Assembly: GCA_002509325.1 (NCBI GenBank)
Contig: DADO01000178.1
Location: forward strand, 4,398-14,810
Direction: 5' to 3'
Origin: Methanosarcina sp. UBA402
GTDB lineage: Archaea; Halobacteriota; Methanosarcinia; Methanosarcinales; Methanosarcinaceae
Length of the DNA: 10,413 bases
A model generated the notes under the pieces. It had not been told where the DNA came from and did not search any database. It saw only the letters and a program-made list of their open reading frames with translations. Shown one piece after another: positions 1-6,273 of the stretch (the stretch's first letter is position 1; each line of letters begins with the position of its first letter). A program made the position numbers and the translations under genes.

Positions 1-596
1 ATTTGCCAGAACAGGAGAATTTGCTAGAGATAGAAGGCATAATTTCCGAAAAAGATAAAAAACCAGCTTTCAGAATAAAGCGTTCAGAAACCCATACCCT
101 TATTGCGGGGATTCTGGTCCTTACCCTGATAGTATTTCTGACTCAGTGCATCTCGATAAATTTTTACAGGAGCATGGAACACGATGAGCTGATGACATAT
201 TCGCAGGCATCTCCGGATCTCAGGAAACTTATAGAGAAAATTGAGAAATTCAATCAGGGACCTGAAAATCTAAGGATATCCATAGCAGACTCCGAAAACC
301 TTTACTGGCCCCTGCCTTGGTACTTCAGGGATTATGAAAAAGCGGCGTATCATAAAGAACCTCCAGTGAACAAAGAATACGATGCAATAATTGTACCTGC
401 GACATGCCGGATGTATGATAAAGTTCCGAAAAAAACGTATGCCTCATATAATTTTTCCCTGCGTCCTGGAAAGGAGTTTACACTTTATTATAATAAAAAA
501 CTTGAAAATTCAGAAGAAAATGGGGAAGCTGAAAATTCAGAAGAAAAGGAGAAGCTAAAAGAAAAAGGAGAAGCTAAAAGAAAAAGGAGAAGCTAA
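1..596 (+). CDS. C-terminal part of a membrane protein, probably TIGR03663/Agl23-like (5' end outside the window)
   Basis: The frame is open from the first base and ends at TAA 594-596, so about 198 C-terminal residues are visible. A TTG at 3-5 could be read as a start, but the charged stretch followed by one transmembrane segment (visible residues about 31-54) and a soluble domain looks like the end of a long polytopic protein. The soluble part carries DLRKLIEKI and then ISIADSENLYWPLPWYFRDY. I recognise this as the C-terminal pattern of the TIGR03663 family, called flippase activity-associated Agl23 and linked to archaeal N-glycosylation. After about residue 166 the protein becomes a tail of Glu, Lys, Asn and Arg encoded by tandem repeats, including ENSEENGEA and ending KRKRRS. 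That tail is not part of the conserved fold and is an acquired low-complexity extension. Family assignment is from recognition of one domain only; coding is nearly certain. Confidence 0.7.
   Translation, partial: LPEQENLLEIEGIISEKDKKPAFRIKRSETHTLIAGILVLTLIVFLTQCISINFYRSMEHDELMTYSQASPDLRKLIEKIEKFNQGPENLRISIADSENLYWPLPWYFRDYEKAAYHKEPPVNKEYDAIIVPATCRMYDKVPKKTYASYNFSLRPGKEFTLYYNKKLENSEENGEAENSEEKEKLKEKGEAKRKRRS
504..556 (+). repeat. Two-copy 27-bp coding repeat with a one-base loss in the second copy
   Basis: Copy one (504-530) is 27 bp and in frame, encoding ENSEENGEA. Copy two (531-556) starts with the same 17 bases but is 26 bp long because one base is missing in the AATGGGG/AAGGAG part. The missing base changes the reading frame relative to the first copy, giving ENSEEKEKL. 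The repeat leads directly into the 19-bp array. Confidence 0.75.
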
Positions 597-700
597 AAGA
601 AAAAGGAGAAACTAAAAGAAAAAGGAGAAGCTAAAAGAAAAAGGAGAAGCTAAAAGAAAAAGGAGAAGCTAAAAGAAAAAGGAGAAGCTAAAAGAAAAGG
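543..700 (+). repeat. 19-bp purine-rich tandem repeat, about 8 copies, spanning the stop codon
   Basis: The unit is gaaaaaggagaagctaaaa. Copies start at 543 (18 bp, one A short), 561, 580, 599, 618, 637, 656 and 675, with a partial copy from 694. The copy at 599 has A in place of G in AAGCT; the others from 561 on are identical, which suggests recent expansion. All but two bases of each unit are purines on this strand. Because 19 is one more than a multiple of three, each copy is read in a different frame. The stop TAA of the upstream gene lies inside the third copy (594-596), so most of the array is untranslated. Confidence 0.95.
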
Positions 701-775
701 AAGACTGGGAAGTAGGCTGAAATTTGAATTGTCCCGAAAAGGTAGATTAAAATCCGAATCATCCTTATGAAGACA

Positions 776-800
776 GATAAAAAATTCAAAAATTTGAATT
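776..800 (-). terminator. Terminator-like hairpin behind the P-type ATPase gene
   Basis: AATTCAAA (783-790) and TTTGAATT (793-800) form a perfect inverted repeat. Read on the minus strand the hairpin is followed by a run of T (complement of 776-782), and it lies about 14 bases past the ATPase stop. The stem is all A/T except one pair per arm, so it is weak. T-rich ends are themselves enough for termination in many archaea. Confidence 0.45.
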
Positions 801-813
801 AAAAACCTTAAAC

Positions 814-3558
814 TCAATCAAAATTTGTTTCCCCATGCTTTTTCTCCTGAGAACTTTTACCTGAGAAATATTTTACAAGTTCCATAGAGATAAGCGTGGT
901 AGAAGCAAGAGACAGTACTACTCCCAATTCAAGAAGAGAAAGCGGAACAGTCTTAAAAGCAGTCTGGAAAAAAGGAATATAAACTACTACCAGTTGAAGA
1001 ATTATTGTTGTCAGAACTGCATAAACCAGAGGCCTGTTTGTAAAAAGCCCCAGGAAAAAGACCGAGTATCGGTCAGACCGCCAGTTGAAGGCATTGAACA
1101 TCTCTGAAAATACCACAAGCGTAAAAATCAGAGTTTGCAGTTTCTCAATGGAGAAGTTTCTCTCAAGAGCCCAGGTTAAAACGATTAAAGCCTGAAGAGC
1201 AATCAACCCTCCAATTCCAAGCCCGGCTGCAATTTCCCGCCTGGTGACAAGCCCTTCCTCAACGTTTCTTGGCTTCTGTCTCATAATCCCACTGTCCGGA
1301 GGTTCGACTGACAGAGCCATTGGAGGAAGCCCGTCTGTAATCAGGTTAATCCAGAGGATCTGAACCGCAAGCAGAGGCAGGATCTGCCATCCAAGGATTG
1401 AGATAAGGACTATAAGAACCTCGCCAATATGAGCTGAGAGCCCATAAGTAATAAAGTTTCGGATATTCTTGAATATATTTCGCCCTTCTTCAACCGCTGC
1501 AACAATGGACGCAAAATTGTCATCTGTCAGGATCATGCTTGAGGCTTCTTTACTAACATCCGTGCCTGTAACCCCCATAGCTATCCCCATATCTGCAGCT
1601 TTAAGGGCAGGGGCATCATTTACCCCGTCCCCGGTCATTGTCACGATATAACCTTTTTTCTTAAAGGCGTCTATAACTCTTAATTTATGGGCAGGATAAA
1701 CTCTGGCATAAACCGAAACTCTTTCGACTTTGTCTTCGAACTCAGCGTCCCCAAGGCTATCAAGCTCAGGTCCTGTAAGGGTCAGATCCTCTTCCTTTAA
1801 AATCCCAAGTTCCTTTGCAATCGCAGATGCCGTAATCTTATGGTCTCCTGTTATCATTACGGTTTTAATGCCTGCATCTGCACATTTCTGGATTGCAACC
1901 TTTACTTCCTCTCTTGGGGGATCTCTCATACCCATTAAACCTGAAAAAACCATGTCATTCTCAATTTCCTCTGCAGAAAACTCTCCGAAAGAGATTATCC
2001 CAGGTGAGATATCCTCATCCAGAGGACGGAATGAGAGAGCCATAACCCTGAGAGCCTGATCAGCCATTTTCCTGACTTCGCATGCAATCAACTGTTTTAG
2101 TTCGGGAGATAAAGCCTTTATTTCACCATCAAGAAAAATTTTCGTACATGAGCCAAGAATTACCTCAGGAGCTCCCTTTGAGAAAGCAATCAGTCCATTA
2201 ACAGGAAAAGTGCCAGAATCAGCTTCCAGTTTATTGAAGGTAGTCATTCTTTTTCTTTCAGAAGAAAAGGGTATTTCCCCAAGGCGTGGGTACTTTTTAT
2301 TAAGCTCAACCTTATAGAACCCTGCTTTTGCGGCGGCAACCACAAGAGCTACCTCCGTAGGGTCTCCTTTAATCTCCCACTTTTCATTCACCTCATAAAG
2401 GCCAGCATCATTGCATAGAACAGCCCCCAGCAAAAGAGTCTGAAGCTGGAGGTCGGCTGCAGAAACCTTTTCATTTCCCTTAAAGAACTCTCCTTCTGGA
2501 GAATGTCCTGTCCCTGTAACTTTTAAAATCTGCTCATTGACGCAGACTCTTTCAACCGTCATTTTGTTCTGTGTAAGTGTGCCTGTCTTATCCGAACAGA
2601 TAACATTTGTGGCTCCAAGCGTTTCTACAGATGGTAATTTTCTTACAAGGGCATGCCTTTTGACCATGCGCCTTACTCCGAGCCCAAGCCCTACTGTAAC
2701 AACCGCAGGAAGCGCTTCAGGAATAGCAGCCACAGCAAGAGCGACCCCCCAGAGAAACATATCGAGAAGAGGAAACCCATAAAAAACGCCAAGCACTGCA
2801 ACAAAAGCTACAATTATAAGAGTCGCAGTACCAATCCATCTACCGAATTTGTCAAGGCTTTCCTGCAAAGGAGTTCTCGATCTCTCTATTGTCCCTAAAA
2901 GTCCTGCCAGTTCTCCAAAAGCTGTCTCCATGCCGGTTGCCGTGACAACAGCACAGCCTCTTCCGTAAGCAACTGCAGTTCCTGTGTAAACTATATTTGT
3001 CCTGTCAGCCTCGGGAGTATCTGAAGGCAGGGCTTTGGTGCTTTTCTGAACAGGCACGGACTCCCCTGTAAGGGAGGATTCATCAATTTTGAGATTGAAT
3101 TCTCGAATGAGCCGTGCATCTGCAGGAATGCGGTCTCCTGTCTGAATCAAAATAAGATCCCCAGGTACGAGCTTTTTAGAAGGAATTTTCTTTTCGATGC
3201 CATCCCTTATAACAACAGTTTCTGGAGAGGTAAGGGACCTTAGAAGTTCAATTGCCTTTTCAGCTCGATATTCCTGTAAGAAGCCGAGAGTGCCTGCAAG
3301 AATAACTGTAAAAATGATAACTATTGCATCAATCAGTTCCCTAAGTAAGGCCGAAATAATAGAGGCAGTTATCAAAACAATAATCAATATACTTTTAAAT
3401 TGCGAGAGAAAGAGTCGTAAGACCGGAACTTCTTCTTTTTCTTTAAGTTCATTATCCCCATACTTCTCAAGTCTTTTTTCTGCTTCCTCAGAACTCAGGC
3501 CTGTTTTGGATACTCCAAGTTCTTCAAAAACAGAGTTGACTTCCTGGTCGTAATACAC
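814..3558 (-). CDS. P2A-type (Ca2+-type) cation-transporting P-type ATPase
   Basis: This is an ATP-driven membrane cation pump, most like SERCA/PMCA and bacterial Ca2+ ATPases. Numbered from the GTG start (914 residues) it shows, in order: an N-terminal cation-ATPase domain; TGES at 164-167 (actuator); the M4 ion-site motif IPEALP with Glu281; the phosphorylation motif DKTGT with Asp323; KGAPE at 461-465 (nucleotide binding); TGD at 570-572; GDGVND at 643-648; M6 motif NLITDG with Asn738, Thr741 and Asp742; and M8 Glu819 in SEMFNAFN. Most SERCA Ca2+ ligands are kept, but the M5 position equal to SERCA Asn768 is His710. An in-frame ATG at 3642 would add 28 residues. I prefer GTG 3556-3558 because GAGGGG lies 7 bases upstream, the protein then begins VYYDQEV as expected for the family, and a TATA-like box lies between the two candidates. 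The gene is monocistronic and divergent from the FAD oxidoreductase. Ion specificity is inferred. Confidence 0.96.
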   Translation of the reverse strand: MYYDQEVNSVFEELGVSKTGLSSEEAEKRLEKYGDNELKEKEEVPVLRLFLSQFKSILIIVLITASIISALLRELIDAIVIIFTVILAGTLGFLQEYRAEKAIELLRSLTSPETVVIRDGIEKKIPSKKLVPGDLILIQTGDRIPADARLIREFNLKIDESSLTGESVPVQKSTKALPSDTPEADRTNIVYTGTAVAYGRGCAVVTATGMETAFGELAGLLGTIERSRTPLQESLDKFGRWIGTATLIIVAFVAVLGVFYGFPLLDMFLWGVALAVAAIPEALPAVVTVGLGLGVRRMVKRHALVRKLPSVETLGATNVICSDKTGTLTQNKMTVERVCVNEQILKVTGTGHSPEGEFFKGNEKVSAADLQLQTLLLGAVLCNDAGLYEVNEKWEIKGDPTEVALVVAAAKAGFYKVELNKKYPRLGEIPFSSERKRMTTFNKLEADSGTFPVNGLIAFSKGAPEVILGSCTKIFLDGEIKALSPELKQLIACEVRKMADQALRVMALSFRPLDEDISPGIISFGEFSAEEIENDMVFSGLMGMRDPPREEVKVAIQKCADAGIKTVMITGDHKITASAIAKELGILKEEDLTLTGPELDSLGDAEFEDKVERVSVYARVYPAHKLRVIDAFKKKGYIVTMTGDGVNDAPALKAADMGIAMGVTGTDVSKEASSMILTDDNFASIVAAVEEGRNIFKNIRNFITYGLSAHIGEVLIVLISILGWQILPLLAVQILWINLITDGLPPMALSVEPPDSGIMRQKPRNVEEGLVTRREIAAGLGIGGLIALQALIVLTWALERNFSIEKLQTLIFTLVVFSEMFNAFNWRSDRYSVFFLGLFTNRPLVYAVLTTIILQLVVVYIPFFQTAFKTVPLSLLELGVVLSLASTTLISMELVKYFSGKSSQEKKHGETNFD

Positions 3559-3601
3559 CCCTTTACCCCTCAAGCCTCTGGATACTCCGGAGATATTCCT
3601 C

Positions 3602-3613
3602 AATAAATATATC
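3602..3613 (-). promoter_or_regulatory. Candidate TATA box of the ATPase gene
   Basis: On the minus strand this reads GATATATTTATT, close to the archaeal TATA consensus. It lies about 50 bases upstream of GTG 3558. Transcription starting about 25 bases downstream would give a leader of roughly 25 bases that includes the GAGGGG ribosome site and excludes the upstream ATG at 3642. A second AT-rich box lies close by at about 3619-3630. This is from the sequence pattern only. Confidence 0.3.
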
Positions 3614-3750
3614 CGTTTCTTTAATATAATTAGTTTAAGCATATATAGCGGTTAAGCATATCGATATTAAGAGATTTTAAAGAAATAAATGTGCGAACCT
3701 TCGTGGAAAAAGAGACATTAAACTTTAGCATTTATATCAACATAAGGGGT

Positions 3751-4003
3751 TTGAATCTTAAATGTATTAAGTTTGGTATCTTAAGAACATTATTGGAATC
3801 TTAAATGTATTAAGTTTGGTATCTTAAGAGCATTATTTGGAATCTTAAATGTATTAAGTTTGGTATCTTAAGAACATAATTTGGAATCTTAAGTGTATTG
3901 TTTGGTATCTTAAGAGCATTATTTGGAATCTTAAGTGTATTGTTTAGTATATTAAGAACATAATTTGGAATCTTAAGTGTATATTTGGTATATTAAGAGC
4001 ATT
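3751..4003 (+). repeat. Intergenic array: six ~42-44-bp units, each two ~21-bp half-units
   Basis: Full units start near 3751, 3793, 3837, 3881, 3923 and 3965 (lengths 42, 44, 44, 42, 42 and about 39). Each unit is itself two related halves sharing TTGG(A/T)AT(C/A)TTAA. Half-units begin at 3751, 3773, 3793, 3816, 3837, 3860, 3881, 3902, 3923, 3944, 3965 and 3985, so twelve copies spaced 20-23 bp with a mean near 21, about two helical turns. Unit lengths are not all multiples of three, and the sequence is full of stops, so it is not coding. Unlike CRISPR, there are no unrelated spacers. It occupies most of the 484-bp gap between the divergent ATPase and FAD oxidoreductase genes, which fits a regulatory or protein-binding array. 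Confidence 0.9.
3989..3996 (+). promoter_or_regulatory. Candidate TATA box of the FAD oxidoreductase gene, inside the last repeat
   Basis: TATATTAA lies in the final half-unit of the array, 46 bases before ATG 4043, which would place the transcript start near 4019-4022 and give a leader of about 20 bases. An alternative is TTTATATC at 3731-3738, just before the array; a transcript from there would carry the whole array in its leader. ACATATAA at 4024 is too close to the start codon unless the transcript is leaderless. Confidence 0.3.
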
Positions 4004-4042
4004 AAGATTCTGATAAAAATAAACATATAATGGAAAATTAGT

Positions 4043-5356
4043 ATGAAAATCATAATAATAGGGAGTGGGCTTGCAGGGCTGTCAGCTGGGTATAAGCTTT
4101 GTAAATCAAATGAGATTCTTATTTTTGAAAAAGATGCGGAAATAGGGGGAATGGCCGCAAGTTATTGCCAGGACTTTGCCGGAAAGAAGTATTTTATAGA
4201 GAAATATTACCACCATATATTCAGGAGCGATACAGAACTTCTTGACCTGATAAGAGAATTGGGGCTTGAAGATCAAATGCTGTGGCTCAAGGGAAAAAAC
4301 GCCTATTTTGTGGACGGCAAAAATTATCCTATGAATACTCCGGCTGAAATCCTAAGGTTTAAACCTCTTTCGTTTACAGATCTGGTAAAACTAGGTCTGC
4401 TGGTCCTCAGGATTAAGATGATAAATGATACAACTTCTTATGACAGGATAAACGCGAAAGCCTGGATTCTTGATACTGCGGGAAAATCTGTATACGAAAA
4501 CTTTTTTGCTCCTCTTATGAAAAGCAAGTTCGGTGAAAATGCCAAAAACGTTTCTGCAGCCTGGCTTATAGGGCGCGTGAAGATAAGATCAGATAGGGGA
4601 AAGGAAGGAGAAAAACTGGGGTATCTGAGAGGAGGGTTTAACACATTGATAGAAGCTCTTGCAGGGGAAATCACTGCACATGGGGGCAGGATCTCACAGA
4701 ATAAAGCGATAACTGAAATTGTAATCAAAGACAATATAGTGCAGGGAGTGGTAACTGATGGAGATTTTATACCCTGCGATGCCGTGATTTCAACAGTTGA
4801 ACCTAAAGTACTGGATACGCTTACTAAAGGCAAGCTTGGAGCTCTTCACAAAACCCTGCGAAGCATTCGTTATCAAGGAACTGCGTGTGCTTTGATAGGA
4901 CTTGACAGAGGGCTTATGAGAGATGGAAATTACTGGCTTAATATAAAAGCTGACGTGCCTTTTGGAGCCGTAATTGAGCACACCAATTTTATGCCTTTCA
5001 AGGATTATGGAGAACAGCTTGTCTATGTAACCTCGTATTTCCAGGATGAAAACGATGCTCTCTGGCTGAAGAAGGAAGAAGAAGTTCTGGATTCTTACCT
5101 GAAGGGGCTGGAAAAGATGTTTCCTAGTTTCTCAAGGGCCGATATCCACTGGGCGAAACTCTTCCGCAGAATGGATACTGCACCTGTGTATGAACAGGGA
5201 TATCTTCAAAAAGTTTTGCCGTTTGCTCCAGGCCCGTCCGGACTTTACCTGGCAGGAATGTTCTCATCAACCAATTACCCGGAAAGAAGCATGAACGGCT
5301 CTGTAAAAGCCGGGTTTGAATCTGCAAACACCTTGCTAAACAAAACATCTTGCTAA
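4043..5356 (+). CDS. NAD(P)/FAD-dependent oxidoreductase, COG1232 / amine-oxidase-like flavoprotein
   Basis: A 437-residue flavoprotein. The N-terminus is a Rossmann dinucleotide-binding motif (GSGLAG, residues 7-12) followed by Glu29 for the FAD ribose and EIGGMA at 33-38, the standard NAD_binding_8 pattern. The C-terminus has the second FAD contact, GLYLAGMFSS (400-409) and NGSVKAGFESAN (418-429). The middle carries KYYHHIF (54-60) and YLRGGFN (194-200). The family includes protoporphyrinogen oxidase, phytoene desaturase and relatives of UDP-galactopyranose mutase. The closest feel is the uncharacterised group found in glycan and isoprenoid loci, so the substrate is unknown. Methanogens are known to make haem by the sirohaem route, so a protoporphyrinogen oxidase role is unlikely. 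No transmembrane segment is seen. Start: ATG 4043 gives the glycine motif at the right distance; the ribosome site is weak (TGGA about 9 bases upstream). It is transcribed alone, divergent from the ATPase. Confidence 0.92.
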   Translation: MKIIIIGSGLAGLSAGYKLCKSNEILIFEKDAEIGGMAASYCQDFAGKKYFIEKYYHHIFRSDTELLDLIRELGLEDQMLWLKGKNAYFVDGKNYPMNTPAEILRFKPLSFTDLVKLGLLVLRIKMINDTTSYDRINAKAWILDTAGKSVYENFFAPLMKSKFGENAKNVSAAWLIGRVKIRSDRGKEGEKLGYLRGGFNTLIEALAGEITAHGGRISQNKAITEIVIKDNIVQGVVTDGDFIPCDAVISTVEPKVLDTLTKGKLGALHKTLRSIRYQGTACALIGLDRGLMRDGNYWLNIKADVPFGAVIEHTNFMPFKDYGEQLVYVTSYFQDENDALWLKKEEEVLDSYLKGLEKMFPSFSRADIHWAKLFRRMDTAPVYEQGYLQKVLPFAPGPSGLYLAGMFSSTNYPERSMNGSVKAGFESANTLLNKTSC

Positions 5357-5365
5357 ACAAAACAC
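5332..5365 (+). repeat. 17-bp tandem duplication across the stop codon of the FAD oxidoreductase
   Basis: CTTGCTAAACAAAACAT at 5332-5348 is followed directly by the same sequence with one change at 5349-5365. The second copy is read in another frame and supplies the stop TAA at 5354-5356, so the last residues (NKTSC) are a product of the duplication. Confidence 0.85.
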
Positions 5366-5485
5366 CTCAATAAATAGAAGAAAATTGCAAGGACTGCTGA
5401 CTTTGCAAGGTTTATCGACTTGACTGAAAAAGACACATTATATGTTTTAATAAAAGGTTTTGTACACATAAAGAAGCCGTTTGAT

Positions 5486-5521
5486 TTATATAGTCTTTCA
5501 GGACGAACTATTATATAGTCT
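5486..5521 (+). promoter_or_regulatory. Two TATA-like direct repeats, TTATATAGTCT
   Basis: The same 11-mer occurs at 5486-5496 and 5511-5521, 25 bp apart, each containing a TATA-like core. They may be tandem promoter boxes for a transcript running to the DUF3303 gene, but that leader would be about 300 bases long. Assignment is tentative. Confidence 0.25.
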
Positions 5522-5770
5522 AAATGATAATAACATACTGTTTGTATCTGCATGCGGAAAAAAAGTTCTGCATGATTACCTGTCCTTCCAGATTTATCAT
5601 TTTATGGGGATTTAGCGATGATGAATAAGGAAAAGACAGTAAAAACCTAAAAATCTGGACTTCTGCCGTTAGTTGGCATTTTGGGGGCATGCTGGTCAAA
5701 TCCGCTTTTGCGGGGATGGCACAGGAGAATGCACTTGTTTTCCCTTGAGGCTTAGCTCTCAAAAAGAGAA

Positions 5771-5807
5771 CCCGGATGCTGTAAAAAAAGCTGCCCGAGC
5801 TTCCGGG
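5771..5807 (+). promoter_or_regulatory. Hairpin in the presumed leader of the DUF3303 gene
   Basis: CCCGGA (5771-5776) pairs with TCCGGG (5802-5807); after one T/T mismatch two more G-C pairs follow. It is one of the few GC-rich patches in this gap and ends 26 bases before the ribosome site. It could be a leader structure or a weak terminator of an upstream transcript; there is no T-run behind it. Confidence 0.25.
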
Positions 5808-5833
5808 AAGGAGTGTTGGCAGCGTATAAAAGA

Positions 5834-5840
5834 GGAGGAG
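5834..5840 (+). promoter_or_regulatory. Ribosome binding site of the DUF3303 gene
   Basis: GGAGGAG ends 8 bases before ATG 5849. This decides the start: an in-frame ATG at 5813 would make a 102-residue protein, but the ribosome site then lies inside the coding sequence, and the family's usual N-terminus begins at 5849. Confidence 0.75.
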
Positions 5841-5848
5841 TGGAAAAG

Positions 5849-6121
5849 ATGTTATTCATGGACGTTAGTACCTGGGACCCTTCGAGCCGCGATAAAATCC
5901 TTGAACATTTTAAGAGACTTGAGGTTCCAGATGGAATCGATATTATTAACCAGTGGGTTGACCTTTCCGGAAACCGTTACTATATCCTTTACGAAGCCGA
6001 AAGTGCCGAGGCTTACGGAGCTTTTAATCTGCCCTGGTCAGATATCTGTATGATTGACAGCGTGCCGGTTATGGAAGCTTCCGAATTCATGCAGCTTCTG
6101 CCCAAATACCAGAAAAAGTAA
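5849..6121 (+). CDS. Small DUF3303-type protein
   Basis: A 90-residue cytoplasmic protein with no signal peptide or membrane segment. It begins MLFMDVSTWDPSSRD and shows the pattern I know from DUF3303: a first beta strand with a TW motif, GI.IINQWVDL at about 29-39, a hydrophobic YYILYEAE strand (44-51), and LPWSD (61-65) followed by VPVMEASE (72-79). The length is close to the family's usual 80-100 residues. The fold is probably a ferredoxin-like alpha/beta barrel of the dimeric type; the biochemical role is unknown. It has a strong ribosome site and is transcribed alone, convergent with the aldehyde dehydrogenase 152 bases downstream, with a hairpin between the two. Confidence 0.88.
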   Translation: MLFMDVSTWDPSSRDKILEHFKRLEVPDGIDIINQWVDLSGNRYYILYEAESAEAYGAFNLPWSDICMIDSVPVMEASEFMQLLPKYQKK

Positions 6122-6161
6122 GCTCTATAATCTATTGGCACGGTTTTACAGAAAAAAGTCC

Positions 6162-6188
6162 GATGAGCTGCACATTAACTGGCTCATC
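6162..6188. terminator. Bidirectional terminator-like hairpin between convergent genes
   Basis: GATGAGC (6162-6168) and GCTCATC (6182-6188) form a perfect 7-bp stem, extendable by two G-T pairs, with a loop of 9-13 bases. On the plus strand it is followed by AT-rich sequence with TTTATTTTG. On the minus strand it is followed by GGAC and six T (complement of 6152-6157). It lies 40 bases past the DUF3303 stop and about 85 bases past the aldehyde dehydrogenase stop, so it can serve both. Confidence 0.5.
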
Positions 6189-6273
6189 TTAAAATATTTA
6201 TTTTGTCGTTCTCAAATATCAGAGTTTTCTATTAACATCAGGTTTTTCTATTAGCTTAATTTAATTCAGTACA

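Larger units (their letters stand above)
5357..5848. other. Gene-poor intergenic region
   Basis: No convincing gene is present. The region contains an 8-bp direct repeat TTGCAAGG (about 5387 and 5403), two TATA-like direct repeats at 5486-5521, a hairpin at 5771-5807, and the ribosome site of the DUF3303 gene at its end. The DUF3303 reading frame extends upstream only through a TAG at 5753 and a TAA at 5648. That extension includes a short hydrophobic, cysteine-ended segment at 5660-5692 that could be the relic of a lipoprotein signal. Confidence 0.6.

Noticed and set aside
597..700. A second gene reading through the 19-bp repeats
   Set aside because: Repeat rotation brings a TAA into every frame within three copies, so no long frame exists; GGAG-like matches in each copy are composition only.
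1469..3553. Several plus-strand open frames of 60-118 codons inside the ATPase gene
   Set aside because: All are antisense to a complete, motif-rich gene, with Ser/Thr/Pro-rich low-complexity translations typical of antisense frames.
3559..3642. 28-residue N-terminal extension of the ATPase from ATG 3642
   Set aside because: No ribosome site precedes ATG 3642, the extension is not family-like, and a TATA-like box lies inside it; GTG 3558 has GAGGGG at the right distance. It cannot be fully excluded.
3751..4003. CRISPR array
   Set aside because: The whole period is repeated with no unrelated spacers of constant length, and no cas gene is present.
5520..5762. 80-codon minus-strand open frame
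   Set aside because: No ribosome site, no domain, odd composition; it covers the TATA-like repeats and the relic region by chance.
5823..5831. GTATAAAAG as a TATA box for the DUF3303 gene
   Set aside because: It ends only about 18 bases from the start codon and overlaps the region before the ribosome site; a transcript from it would start inside the gene.
5813..5848. Start of the DUF3303 protein at ATG 5813
   Set aside because: This would place the GGAGGAG ribosome site inside the coding sequence; family members begin at the MLFM equivalent, position 5849.
5673..6053. 126-codon open frame overlapping the DUF3303 gene
   Set aside because: It runs out of frame through the well-supported DUF3303 gene, has no ribosome site and no recognisable protein pattern.
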